From: Lunularia cruciata
Taxonomy: Eukaryota; Streptophyta; Marchantiopsida; Lunulariales; Lunulariaceae
Length of the DNA stretch: 64,000 nucleotides
Direction: 5' to 3'
Assembly (NCBI GenBank): GCA_948567375.1
Contig: OX419759.1
Span: 11,996,744 to 12,060,743 of the forward strand
Below are positions 35,755 to 47,689 of this stretch, piece after piece (positions within the stretch are counted from its first letter, which is position 1; every line of letters starts with the position of its first letter). The position numbers and the translations under genes were made by a program. The notes beneath the pieces were generated by a model. It saw only the letters and a list, made by a program, of their open reading frames with translations. It was not told where the DNA came from and searched no databases.

Positions 35755-35828
35755 AAATTTGCTTATCGCGGCCGAGGCAGCTACTACAACAATACGACTT
35801 AGTACCCTTGCTAAGCAGGTTCTTCTAG

Positions 35829-38659
35829 AGGTCTTGTATAATCTGTAAAATTATACAGTTCTGGCGTACAGGTCCTCTTCAGTGCGGTGACCAAACTAGG
35901 TTAGTGAATCGTCGTTACGTTCTCTCAAACTGTTGCACAACAGCGCAGAATTCTCAAATGAGGATCTCCTATCACCTTGACTTCCACTGGTAAAAAAGGT
36001 GGTCTGCACAGTATAGACGGACCTGTCGTCGGACGCCAGCGATTTCCTCACGGCAGTTCCGAATGAGTTCCTCCTTACCACAACTTCGGCGATTTGAATT
36101 ACCAGGTTCTGTACCTGAATCGTTATAACGCACGTCAGGACATCTTAGTACAACTGACTACGAATTCTGTGCAAAATTTATTACGTCATCAAATTTGAGC
36201 AGTTCCAGTGTAAGCCGCACGAAGCTAAGGAAGATAGGAGCCAGAAGTCAGCTGCATCCTTCACTAAGTCGAGCGATCTAGATATTACAGACTTGATTAC
36301 GAAAATGATGAGAAATAGTATTTTGAACTGGGGTTTGACTTGGAAACTCGATTCTAATTTAAAACTGACAATGGATTGCTATGCGCAACCTCGTTATCAT
36401 GGGTTTTAGTGAAGGGATGTTATCATCTCTAAAGGGCGTCCTGTGAGGCAGAAAAGCATCAGTGCTTTGACTGGACTTTGTGCGGATTCAAACGACGTTG
36501 TGGTGTGTACCTTAACTAAAACTAAACGAGATATTCACCTTAACGAAAACTCGAAGGTTTGCGAACTTTATTGATCGATGAACTTCTAGAAGAAAAAAGG
36601 CGACCGCGTAGAATGACAAGAAGGACGGGAAGACCCATTCAAGCCTGTACAAGGATGGGGCTAAGCCCCAATAATGACACCATGAGAAAGTTCATGGAGT
36701 TCTGATAGGGACAATGTCGGGCGGGCCCTGCGGAAAGAGAACAGGAAATTGAGTCCGTCGTCATTGCGCAGGCCAGGTCTTTTGGGCAATGAGGGTGAAT
36801 TCTCTATGCTAGCAAGACAGGTCTTCTAGATATGGACATGGATGAATCATATTCATTCATTGAGAGATTTTGATGAGATGAATTCCTATTTCATTCATAT
36901 GGGGTTGAGCTAATCGTGTTCCTTCAACCTGAGAATCAAGGAGCAGTGTTCAGTTTCCACCAGAACAAAATGGAGCGTTCGTCCTGAATTTTGAGAAAGG
37001 ATTTTGACATGTGTGTAGTCGCCAATGAATCAACCAAAGCTTCTTGTCGTGGTATTTCAGCATACCTTGACGGGCGAGCTGATTTTGTGGAGCAGGGACT
37101 ACTTAGAGCCGTCGCTGTATATGCAGCTCGAGGGTCGAGGGTCGAGGGTCGATGGTCTCCGAGTCTATGAACAGGTAGGGGCTACATCTAGCGGAAGCTG
37201 CGGGCGTCGAAGTTAGGTCTCATGGGGTCGATTAAAAGCTCACATGATTTAACCGTCCAGTTTCTGGATCTAGGAGTTGCATACGACAAATATATAGAAC
37301 TTTCCTGGTGAGGACAATGAAATAAGATCCATGTGTGGGGTTTTCTAGAATAGAAGCATCGGTAAAGAGGAAGCTACAGAAGGCAACTAGTTAAATGAAC
37401 GAAGCCAACACTTCCGCCCTGTCGTACATCCTTGAATCAGCATCAGAACCAAGAATTTGGTGTGGATGTAACCGGGAGTCCAGGTACTGGGAGCTAGGAC
37501 TCGGAATTTGCATACAGACATTTGAACTCGAGTAAAATTCTTGATCAATAAGGAAGAAATCATGATCTAATTCAACTTTGAAGTATCGAAATGCATATCC
37601 TGTATAGGTCAGTGCCAGAAGAAATATCCTAGTGAGCTTGATCACAAACCATTTTAGCTGGCGTAGCGCGATAAAGTTATTTTGTGCAGGCCTAGGTTCG
37701 AATACGTTCACAGACTATTTTGATCTCTTTTGAATATCTTCCGCTCCACTGCCGCTGTGAGAAGTGTCTCAAGACCCCAAACTCCAGGAGCGAAATCCTT
37801 CAGATAATGCACGTCAGAGATGGCTCTTGATGACTACATTGCAGACCAGATCATAATGAGCGTGTAGAAATTGAACACCTATAGGAAGTTCAATCAGGAA
37901 GAGGAGTATCAATGGACTCCCTCTTCATTTTCTCCTTAATTAGTTGAACCAGTTCTCCGGTCTACGCACTTTAAACTTCACGTTGACTCGACAGCTGCTT
38001 AACTTCACCGTGAGAATCGAAACAATGAAGTTAGCTTTTCTTGAAACAGATTCCTTGACGTAAAAGAACGGCAATATTTGCTTGTTCTTGTTTTGGTGCA
38101 TTCACTCATGACGCAGCTTAACATTTGGAGTAGATCCATTTTATCTGTTCCTTTGTATTCCTATCGAAATTGTTTATGAGAAACAGTTGGGAGGCAGTCA
38201 ATATGAATAAGATAGCTCGGGAGTTTCTCAGTTCAACTCTGTAACGGTCGATGCGATAGTTGAAGAATTTCTAGGGATTCAATGCAACACGCCGAAGGTA
38301 GCAAAACCGAGGAATGCTGAGAATTATGTAATTATGACAGAGGGAGTATGCGTGATGTCACTTGCGAGGGGGTTAAGCCCCCAACTCTCACGATAATGTG
38401 CACAATTTGAGATCAAGTGACCTTCAGTCACAAATGTATGGCCGTGCTACAGCAGATAATTAGAACTTTAACAGGAGGAAACATTTACTGCAACCACGAG
38501 GACGAAGAGGCCAACGTATAGTTCCGTAATCGGATGAGTAGTAGACCTATATCATGAGAATTCGAGAGTGTGACCACTCTCTCATGCGCGCCACTCTCGT
38601 TGGGTATGAGCATTGTTCAGGTAAGTGGAAGCCCGAACTAGAACATGTCACTTGCCTCC
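35829..38659. other. Copy B counterpart of 1-2835
   Basis: It aligns with copy A throughout but no gene is recognised. The word GGGTCGA is expanded to three copies near 37130-37152, where copy A has one. The hairpin at 2141-2182 of copy A has no counterpart here. The dispersed cassette lies at about 36597-36690. Confidence 0.6.
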
Positions 38660-39394
38660 TGTTAGAAAATACAGTCCCAAGGACCTCTCGCAATAGCACA
38701 TCATAAGGTCCATTAAACATCTTCAGAAAATACAGTCCCAAGGACCTCTCGCAATAGCACATCATAAGGTCCATTAAACATCTTCAGAGCAATAGCACAT
38801 CATAAGGTCCATTAAACATCTTCAGAGGACTAACAAGAAATAACGTGGTTCACTCCCTGTCTCGGAAGCTATTTCCACGGCTGAAACACGCTCACACCGG
38901 CCTTCGAACCTTTATTTCCATTGCACACATGTATATATATACAAACACACCTTCGAACCTTTATTTCCATTGCACATATGTATATACAAACACAGGGATA
39001 GTCCCTCCGTCATCCGTCTAAACTCTTGAATATAGACCTGCTTGACTTCATGTCATCCGTCTAAACTCTTGAATATAGACCTGCTTGACTTCATGACTCC
39101 GTCATCCGTCTAAACTCCTGAATATAGACCTGCTTGACTTCATGAATATTGATCACTCAAGATATCTAGTCACTTTAATATTCAACCTTATACTCAAGAT
39201 ATCTAGTCACTTTAATACTCAACCTTATAAATAACTGAATATATATTCGCATGATACAATAAAGAGTTTCTATCATACTCAACCTTATAAGTGACTGAAT
39301 ATATATTCGCATGATACAATCAAGAGTTTCTATCAGTCAAGTTTTGCTCTTGCTCTTGATCAAGCAAGTCACTTATCACAAGCCAAACATAACA
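38660..39394. mobile_element. Solo LTR with internally repeated blocks
   Basis: The 735-bp insertion is absent from copy A. It starts TGTTAG and ends TAACA (TG...CA, five-base inverted ends TGTTA/TAACA). It is flanked by GCCTCC and GTCTCC, and copy A has a single GCCTCC, so these look like a target-site duplication with one mismatch. There is no internal coding region, hence a solo LTR; the family is not determined. Its body is built of five successive blocks, each repeated next to itself: period 61 then 38 (from 38664), 49 (from 38901), 43 and 49 (from 39009), 37 (from 39155), and about 60 (from 39217). Confidence 0.75.
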
Positions 39395-40224
39395 GTCTCC
39401 ATCTTGCAAGTAGTTCCAAGTAGTATTCCCTGCGTTCGACAATCCAATTCTGTTCTGTCGAAATCGGGAAAAGAGTATTATCAATCGGGTAAACCCCGTG
39501 CTGCTTAAAGAAGTGAAAAATTGTAAAGGTAAGAAATATAACTGTTGTTTTCTGTCTGTAACACGGGAGAAAGAATGTTGAAGAGAGAACGACATCCAAT
39601 TCGCTGAAAGGGACATAAAGTTGTCCCCTGAGAACACTTGTCCTGGTTGCCTTTCCTGATCTTATATTCGGCCTTGCTGCACGAGATGCCGACAAGTTGC
39701 AACGAACAACTTCTCAGATGTTCAAACTTTTTGATTCCTTTTGATCTGTCAAGATTGAAAAGGGTTACCGAGGCCTGGCGCTGAAGCTCATCTGCTCCGC
39801 AGCTTCCCCAAACGTAGTAGATACCCGATACAACAAATTAAACAGCAAATGTGTTTGCTGTTTACTTTTGCTGGCCGGAAATCACGAATGGCTAACCAAT
39901 TAACCAAAGTGGAGGTCTCCTGTTTTTTGAATTAATTAACTTATTTATTATGAAGACGGAAATGTTCAAAACTGAATTCGAAGAAGAATTGCGTAAGACC
40001 AGAATTTTAGCAGATTTAGAATCTTTAAATCCATAAGCCAAAATTCTCGCTTCCTTCCGCTCATGGATCTTCACTATCCACAATGGAGATCGGTATCTAG
40101 GCATCTCCATCTGGCAATCATATTCATCCCGGTATCAACGGCTGGTCTAAGGAAGTCATTCGCACTTCAAAGAGAATTGTTCAGACTGTTGCACACACGC
40201 GGAATACTTCTAGAGAGACCAGAA
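39395..40224. other. Copy B counterpart of about 2850-3700
   Basis: It aligns with copy A but no gene is recognised. The coding-like remnant of 3411-3715 reappears at about 39963-40222 with an in-frame stop. Confidence 0.6.
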
Positions 40225-40349
40225 CAATGTAGTGCGATAGTACATATTTTACATTACTTTCTTAGTAAACTATAATACTCAAAGGACAATGTAGTGCGAT
40301 AGTACATATTTTACATTATTTTTGTAAGTAAACTATAATACTCAAAAGA
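40225..40349. repeat. 62-bp tandem duplication spanning the element edge
   Basis: Two units begin with CAATGTAGTGCGATAG at 40225 and 40287. Each includes host sequence plus the first 16 bases or so of the LTR (TATAATACTCAAA), so the duplication happened after the retrotransposon inserted. Confidence 0.85.
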
Positions 40350-41133
40350 CAAGAGAAAAAAAAGAATATAAATTGTATACTCAAATATTCTATGTATTAA
40401 AGGAATATTTTCTCTTTATTATACATTCAAATATTCGATATCCCAAAAACATTCAATATTCCAAAGGAGCACTTTTTGTTTATTATATAGGTAAAGAAGA
40501 TCTATTCCAAGGAAATTACACCATAGTATTAGAGATATATATAGGTGATATGTCAACAAGCTTCATCCTTGGATTACTTACTTGGATAGGTGACATGTTT
40601 GGTCTAGGTTCTATCTAGTTGATCAAACAAACTTTGACCGAAGTGAATTTTTTAGAAAATTTTCTTATAAAAATCTCAAAATCACAAGAGTAAGATACCA
40701 TTGGAAAACTCTTGATTAGATAAAGCAAAGGGGAAGGAAGGCCAGCCTTTCCTTTGTTAGTGGAATCTATACATTTTTGAGGCCTAATTCATCCGGTTAG
40801 GCGTCCAAAATTACCTTCAAAGATTTTAGGCATGTTTCGGTTCTTTCTCTATTAATAGAAGTCCCCTTTTGGTGATACCTCTTTCTGATCTATTTAATCC
40901 ACCATGTGTAACATCCTTCCATATGTTATCAAACCAATTTTCATTTTTAAATTATATGTCTAGCTATTGGTTCTAAAGTTCTCAAGTCTATTTCAGTTTT
41001 ATCAATATTAATAAAAATACTTTTTTTGTGATATTTCTATTTGATCTATTTTTACCATCATATATAATATCATTCTAGATGTTACCAAATCTAATTTCAC
41101 ATCTAGATCATATGGCTAACTCTTGGTATTATA
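40334..41133 (-). repeat. 3' LTR of the gypsy element
   Basis: This 800-bp LTR begins (plus strand) TATAATAC and ends GTATTATA, an eight-base inverted pair. Positions 40334-40735 match 46252-46600 of the other LTR and 40745-41125 match 47285-47660. The other LTR has an extra 676-bp nested element between these parts. Confidence 0.85.
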
Positions 41134-41151
41134 GACCTCCCTCCTTTTAAG
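41134..41151 (-). other. Polypurine tract
   Basis: On the minus strand this reads AAAAGGAGGGAGG and lies directly before the 3' LTR, as expected for plus-strand priming. Confidence 0.75.
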
Positions 41152-41328
41152 ACGCAACGTCCTCGTTGTGCAATTGTTGCTCAAATGCTTGTACCAACAC
41201 TGGTGCATGTGCCAAATTGGCAGCGGGCTCCAGGTTGCTTCATAGAGTGGGTAACCTTTCCATTGTACTAGATAGTCCACCCGTGGATGGCAAATACTAC
41301 GCATGCGCTTTTTGAGAATCCACTCCAC
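41152..41328 (-). pseudogene. Chromodomain at integrase C-terminus
   Basis: A chromodomain-like stretch contains DYLVQWKGYP followed by ATWSP, the typical core of plant chromoviruses, placed at the end of pol next to the polypurine tract. It targets integration to chromatin in intact relatives. Here it sits in a broken frame. Confidence 0.85.
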
Positions 41329-41352
41329 TTCACTTCATATTCCTTGATGCCA

Positions 41353-42683
41353 TCAATGAGTGTCGGATAAGGTCAAATGTCTTGTGTGGAATGACCCTTG
41401 CCTGATCGGGGAGCATATCTGCATAGTAGTGAGACATGGAAGGAACACTTGATGGATCTTCATGTGTGGTGATAACTCAATGTGATAAGTCACAGTGTCG
41501 ATGCAAAGAAGAATCGAGAAAGGCCCAATAAAACAAGGTTTGAGCTTATGAGGTCCAACTAATGTGAGGTTGGTTGTTGATAGCCACACTTGATCCCCAA
41601 CATTGAACTCCATGTGCCTACGGTGTGCATTAGCATACTACTTCTATCGATTTTGTGCAATATGTAAGTTGTGTTTGGTGCTCTCCACACCTTGTTGGAT
41701 TCTAGAAACAAATGTGTTGACTGCATCGACCTTGGGAATCATTGGACAAATCTTCATCAAGCTAAAGGTGTGAAAAATTGTTCACCATACATGAGGAAGA
41801 ACGGGGTGACCTGGGTGGATGCATTCATTGAATTGTTGTAAGCGAATTCCACCCACAGGAGAAGTGTGTCTCACCTCTCTTGCTCTTCTAAGGTGAAACC
41901 GTGTAACATGTCTTCAATAGTGCGATTAGCCTACTCTGTTTGGCCATCTGTTTGTGTGTGGTAAGCTATGGATATGGCCAACTTGGTTTTGAAGAAACCA
42001 AAGAGTGTTTGTCAAAACAAACTGGTGAATTGGGTGCCTCTATCGGTGATGAGTACTCTAGACAAGCCATGGTGAGCAAAGACTGCATCTAAGTATAATT
42101 GAGCTAGTTGTGGAGCGGTCACCTCCTTGGTGGTAGGGCGTACATGAATCATTTTGCTGAGCCGGTCCACAAAGATCACGATGGAGTCAAACCCTAAGGT
42201 GGTCTTGGGTAATTCACATACGAGATCCATACTCACTTGTTCCCAATGTTGGGTAGGAGGGAGGAGAGGTTGAAGGAGCACTACGGGAGCTTGATTAGAA
42301 GCTTTGTTTTGTTGACAAAGTAGGCAGCTCTGCACTTAGTCTATCACGTCATTTCTCATTTTGGGCTAATAATAATGGCGTTTGACTGCGTCCAAGGTCT
42401 TGTCCACTCCGACATGAGCTACAATGGTCGAATCATAATATTCTGCTAGAATGGTGATACGTAATTCTAGGACATTTGGGATCCATAATCTACAATCCGG
42501 AAAGGTGAGTCCTTGGGTGCTGGTGACACCTTTGGATGATTGCGCTTCTACAAGCTGGAGATCAGTTTTTATAGTAGCCAGAATCTTTGGCCAGAATTTA
42601 GGGTTAATCTTAACCTCTACCACCAAGTTATTTGCCATTGGCATGCGGGTGAATGCATCTGCAAGTTGCTTCTTACCTTCCAC
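41353..42683 (-). pseudogene. Integrase region, broken
   Basis: Several open pieces cover the integrase. The zinc-binding N-terminal part is near 42366-42683 (HVGVDKTLDAVKRHYY). A CLLCQQNK pair and core residues, including VDRLSKM and a later TDRGTQF, lie at 42012-42335. A C-terminal part is at 41353-41613. Stops and shifts separate the pieces. Confidence 0.85.
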
Positions 42684-42752
42684 CTAGGTGATTGTCATGT
42701 TGAAGTGTTGTTGCCATTCTGCCCATTGAATTTGGTGATGAGATAGATCCTT

Positions 42753-43184
42753 CTACATCTCGAGGTAGACTAGAGGTTTGTGGTCTATCTCTACTACAAA
42801 TGCCTTCTCACCCAGATAGTGCTTCCAATGCTTGGTTGCTAGAACAATTGCCATCTCTTCTTGTTCTATGGTGTGGTAGTTACGCTCTGCCGATAACAAC
42901 TTTCGAGAGAAATATGCAATTGGATGCCATCCGTCATGCCACTCTTGTTGTAGGACTACTCTTATTGCTACTCTTGATGCATCTATAGCCAACTTGATTG
43001 GACATTTAGGGTCATACCACTTCAAGATTTGTGCATGTAGCAAGGCGGCCTTCAATTCTTGAAAGGCCAACTCTTGTGCAGTTCCCCATGTCCACTTCTT
43101 CCCCTTGCCAAGTAGTGTCATTAAAGGTTGTGCAACCTTGGAGAAGTCCTTGACAAATCTACAATAGATTCCCGTCAACCCCAA
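42753..43184 (-). pseudogene. RNase H region
   Basis: One open piece of about 143 codons contains AIDASRVA, AYFSRKLLSAERNYHT and EIDHKPLVYL, the Ty3 RNase H pattern that follows reverse transcriptase. A shift at about 43190-43210 separates it from the reverse transcriptase piece. Confidence 0.9.
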
Positions 43185-43208
43185 TAAGCTTTTAAGTTGA
43201 GTGTGATC

Positions 43209-43900
43209 TTATGGGGCACTCCATTTTTGAATAACCTCTATTTTATCTGTCAATACTTGAATACACTTTACACTTACTCTATGCTCCAAGTAGTCTACTT
43301 CAGACTTGCCAAACTCACATTTTGAGATTTTGGCATACAATTGATTTTGTCTTAGAATCTGGATGACCTCTTGTAGATGTTGTTTGTGTTCTGTCATTGT
43401 GTTACTATATACTAAGATATCATCCAAGAAGATGATAACAGACTTATCCAAGTATGGATGAAATATGTCATTCATTAGACTCATGAAAGTGGAAGGTGCA
43501 TTGGTGAGGCCAAAAGGCATCACAAGATACTCAAAGTGGCCATGCTTGGTTTGAAAGGCAGTTTTGTACACATCCTTCTGTGCAATTCAGATTTGATGGT
43601 AACCGCTCCACAAGTCCAGTTTGGTGAAGTATCTTGCTCCATGGAGTTGATCAAACAGGTCATCCATGCAAGGTAAAGGGTATTTATTCTTCACCGTTTG
43701 CTGATTGAGACCCCGATAGTCAATGCACATGCGCATTGTACCATCTTTCTTTTTCACAAACAAGACAGGGGCCTCATATGGTGATACGCTAGGTTGGATG
43801 AACCCTTTCTATAGCAACTCCTCAATTTGAGTCTTACACTCCTCCAACTCATGAGGTAATAAGCGATATGGGGCCTTACAAGGAGGTGTGTTCCCCGGGA
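43209..43900 (-). pseudogene. Reverse transcriptase region, broken
   Basis: The palm motif FLDDILVYS and the preceding MPFGLTNAPSTF are present at 43209-43571. Upstream text continues towards 43900 with the usual fingers region, but an in-frame stop near 43590 separates it. The element cannot make a continuous polymerase. Confidence 0.9.
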
Positions 43901-43943
43901 GTGCCTCAATTTTGTGATCTACTCGCCTTTTTGGTGGTAATCC

Positions 43944-44400
43944 TCAGGGTAGATCATCGTGAAAGACATCTTGGAACTCATCTACCACATCCTTCAATTT
44001 CTCAAGAATTTGTCTATCAAGTTGTGCACTCTGGATTCCTCTTATTAGACCCATAAAACATCTATTGGTCTTACAGACAGTTGCCATCCATATGACATAT
44101 AGAGGCAGTTTATATGTGTGTGATTTTTCTTTAACTCCAATGATTGACCATTGGTGGGTTCTCACTACTTTCTTCCTCCAATCCACCATAGGGTTGTATT
44201 GCTCCATCCATGGCATGCCTAAAATTGCATCATAACAAGCTAATTGTATCACTCACCACTCAATTGCTTTTTGATATTCTCCTACAGAGATGGTTACCCG
44301 TCTAGGTAATGATTCAATCCTCTCGGTTTGCCCATTAGGTAACTCTACTTCTTCATTCTCAATCTTATTATAACAAAGCGAGACAAGAAATTCTCTATTG
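43944..44400 (-). pseudogene. Retroelement protease region
   Basis: The end of the retropepsin-like domain shows DAILGMPWMEQYNP followed by DWRKK, as in plant gypsy elements. It is followed by a linker into reverse transcriptase. The catalytic part further upstream is interrupted. Confidence 0.75.
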
Positions 44401-44599
44401 CTCCTGGATCTATTAATACTCTCACTTGATTACCTTCTAGGATTTCATTCACAACAATCAATTGTGAGGTTACCTTTTGGGATCTTTACGCATTATTCTT
44501 CTTTCTTCCCTTGCTTCTCTATTTCCTTAGTGAGCCAGTATAGTCACGAGGTACATTTATTGGCGATTTTTATTTTCCGAAATGATTTCCACCTCCTCC

Positions 44600-45660
44600 T
44601 CTTCAATGTGCCTCTCCATGTTTTTCAAAGATCGCCTATACGAAGGCTGAGGGCCTCTAGGGAAATGAGTGCAACAATTGGTAGATATGTGCCCAATACG
44701 GTCACAATTGTAACAATGTTGTTGTTCTCCTCGAGTCTCTTCTCCTCCTGGGACTCCATCTCTTCGTTCTTCTACCCATCCTCGCTCCCCTTGAAGCGAT
44801 CGTGCTCCTCGATCTCGGAATCAAAAGTTACCCAATTCTATCGGTACTGGTCCATCCATGTGTGGCATTTTTGCTCAATAATGTTGAGGTGGAATTACTA
44901 CTTCACCTCCACCTAATGCTCCTACTATTCTCTACGCACAAGCAATGGCTTCCAATACCTTGCAAGGATTTTGCACCATGACTTCTTGGCGAATCCGCTC
45001 TTTCAACTCTCGTTTGAAATTTTCAAGAGCCTCTACTAGACTCATGTCGGTAATTGTGACTTGTAGATCCGGAAATATCTCCACATACTCTTGTAGGCTA
45101 TTCTTCTGCCTCAATCCCCATAGTCAGGTTTGAGCCATATGCACATAATCCACCAATTGGAAATTCTTCAGTAGTCCTTCTTGCATGGCTGTCCATGTAA
45201 ACCCTCCCTTCTCTCTGCCAACATGGATCGTTCCCAAGCATCATACCATATGAAGGCTTTATCGGTCAAGTACCCACATGCAAACATGTCTGCACCATGC
45301 TCTGTGATATCTTTTGAGAACAATCTGAAATATTGATTCATTCTCGAGATCCAATTTTCCACTACTCCCATTGTATGTTGCCCCTTGTAAGGCTTGATGT
45401 TGCAGGTCTTTTTCATCCGGAGTAGCAATGTGGCTTCATCATTGATAGGATTCGTAGGCACGGGTGCCTCTCCAAGTACTTCAGTCATAGGTATTGGGTT
45501 TTGAGATGGCTATTCTTCTTGCATAGCTTGATCGTTCGTGAAGATCTGCACTTGACTTTGTAATGTCTCCATGGTCATCTTAATCTCTCGAAATTCATTC
45601 AATATCCCCTTGCATTCCTTGCACCAGCTCTTGTAATTGCGAATCCATGGTTCCTACAAC
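44600..45660 (-). pseudogene. Gag region with zinc knuckle, broken
   Basis: Gag pieces at 44932-45114 and 45168-45488 have the capsid-like pattern of plant gypsy elements (ENWISRMNQYF near the start). A CX2CX4HX4C knuckle (CYNCDRIGHISTNC) lies near 44665-44715 on the minus strand, between gag and protease. Confidence 0.8.
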
Positions 45661-46235
45661 ACTAAATTACTAATGTCTACTTCAATATAGAGTCAATATA
45701 ATCACTCTGGAAAGCGCACAAACTATCAAAACTACCATTGGGACCTCATAAGCTATCACTCGTTGATCATATTCTTGCCAAAATTCCTAACCATAAAATC
45801 TCTAAACATCACTTTTGGTCTCACTACATAATGGATTTCTACTTGAGTGTTGAAAGGGAACGGATTTGGAACATTCATATCCATATTATCATAATAGAAC
45901 GTAGATTGTCAAATCCCACTCTCGATCATATATCACCACACGTAGAATCATCGGGTTTGGTGAGTTCATCACTTTGTCCATGAAATTTGCACCAAAGTGA
46001 TAAACTAGCAATACCCTCATCTGCTCATGATGGATGTACATTACCTTGATGTGGAATGGGTTTGAGAATGAAAAGTTAGGTGCAAGAAATTGTCCTCCCG
46101 GTGCATCCATCCCATCCGCTCTTCTAAAGTCTTTCCTAAGTCTAGCAATTACTTTATGTTCTCCACCTCAAATTACTCAGTTTCTGTAGTTCGTGTTATT
46201 CCAAGAGGGATGATCCACTCTCTTGAACTAAAACA

Positions 46236-46250
46236 CTCGATCTGATACCA
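46236..46250 (-). other. Primer-binding site
   Basis: On the minus strand this reads TGGTATCAGATCGAG. The first ten bases match the 3' end complement of initiator tRNA-Met, the usual primer of plant gypsy elements. It lies one base inside the 5' LTR. Confidence 0.85.
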
Positions 46251-46251
46251 T

Positions 46252-47668
46252 TATAATACTCTTTAGGACAAGAGAAGAGATAAAAAATACAGATTACACA
46301 TTCAAATATTTGATGTCCCAAAGGAGCACTTTCTCTTTATTATATAAGCAAAGAAGATCTACTCTAAGGAAGCTACACCATAGTATTAGGGACACAGATA
46401 GATGACATGTCAGCAAGCTCCACCCTTGGATTACTTACTTGAATGAGTGACATGTCTGGTCTAGGTCCTATCTGGTTGGTCAAACAAATTTTGACTAGAG
46501 TAAATCTTTTAGTGAATCTTCTTATAGCAATCTCAAAATCACGTGAGTAAGGTACCATTGGAAACTGCTTGACGAGACAAAACAAGGGAAAGGAAGATTT
46601 GTGAGCCGGCCTGTCTCTCACTCAGGATGAACCTCTGATGGCTATTATGGTAGCGCACCATGGACTAAGAAGGCAAGGAACCCCAACTCCATCATACTCC
46701 TCCAAGGCTAACACTCCAAGACTCAAGACATTGCTCACTAGAGAACTCAATGAGAGAGAGATAGTTGCAAATGAAAGGATGATGAGTAACTCCTCACTCC
46801 TTGTTTATATACTTGTGAAATAGTTACGTACCAAAGTTACTAATTACCGTAGTAACTCAAGTTACTAGACTAAAAGTCAAGTAAAGTCAAAAAGTAGAAA
46901 GGAATATCCATTCACATGTGCATATTCCACTTATCTTGACCCAACCACTAAAGCAAGGATTCCTTCACATGGGCTATCCTTGGACTAAAGAAGAATCCAA
47001 AACAAAAAGGCTGCGGGCCCAAAAGTTCTCAACTCTTTCCCCAAAGCCAAACACCTAGGAATAATACCAAGTCAACACACTAAAATCCAAAATAGTGATG
47101 CTCATCTTTTCTACTTCCTCTAAAGTAAAGTCTCATCTATCTTAGCTATGACTAACTTTAGCTAACCATGACTAATATAGAACCATCCTTTATCTCTATA
47201 TAAATAATATCTCTTAAATACTTGTAATACCAAGCTAAATATCACAATACCACACACATGCACAAATGGGTGTTACAGATCTGACTTTCCTTAGTTGGAA
47301 AGAAAAATTACAAATTTTTTAGACTTAATTTATTCATTTAAATTTTCAAAATTATTTTCAAAAATTTTAAATATATTTCGATTCCAACTCTATAAATAAA
47401 AGTTTACTTTTTATAATATATTTTTTTATTTATTTAATTCATCGTGTATAATATATTTTTATATATTATAAAATTAATTTTTATTTTTAAATCATATATT
47501 TAACTATTGATTTTAAAATTCACAAATCTATTTTAATTTTTATATTATTAATAAAAAAAAATTTTAATATTTTTATTTAATTTATTTTAATTATTATATA
47601 TAATATTATTCTAAATATTATCAATTCGAATTTCATATCTAAATTATATATAATTATTTTTTGACAAT
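46252..47668 (-). repeat. 5' LTR of the gypsy element, interrupted
   Basis: It starts (plus strand) TATAATACT. Positions 46252-46600 match 40334-40735; after the nested solo LTR, 47285-47660 match 40745-41125. In the outer part, where the left LTR has C or G, this LTR mostly has T or A, leaving a stretch nearly free of C and G. The right end is approximate. Confidence 0.75.
46602..47277. mobile_element. Nested solo LTR
   Basis: A 676-bp block absent from the other LTR. It starts TGAGCC and ends GTTACA (on the minus strand TGTAACACCC...GGCTCA), flanked by GATTTG (46596-46601) and GATCTG (47278-47283), a target-site duplication with one transition. No coding region. TGTAACACCC is a common start of plant gypsy LTRs. 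Confidence 0.8.
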
Positions 47669-47689
47669 ACATAAACGAAATAAATTATT

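Larger units (their letters stand above)
40334..47668 (-). mobile_element. Ty3/gypsy LTR retrotransposon with chromodomain, decayed
   Basis: The order on the minus strand is: 5' LTR (46252-47668), primer-binding site (46236-46250), gag, protease, reverse transcriptase, RNase H, integrase, chromodomain, polypurine tract (41134-41151), 3' LTR (40334-41133). This is the plant chromovirus layout. Open frames are short and broken by stops and shifts in every domain, so it is not autonomous. It lies only in copy B. LTR ends read TATAATAC and GTATTATA instead of TG and CA. The exact outer right end is uncertain because the right LTR is degraded. Confidence 0.9.

Noticed and set aside
38660-39160. 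Regularly repeated units resembling a CRISPR array
   Set aside because: The repeats differ from block to block, lie head to tail without unique spacers, sit in a plant LTR and have no cas genes.
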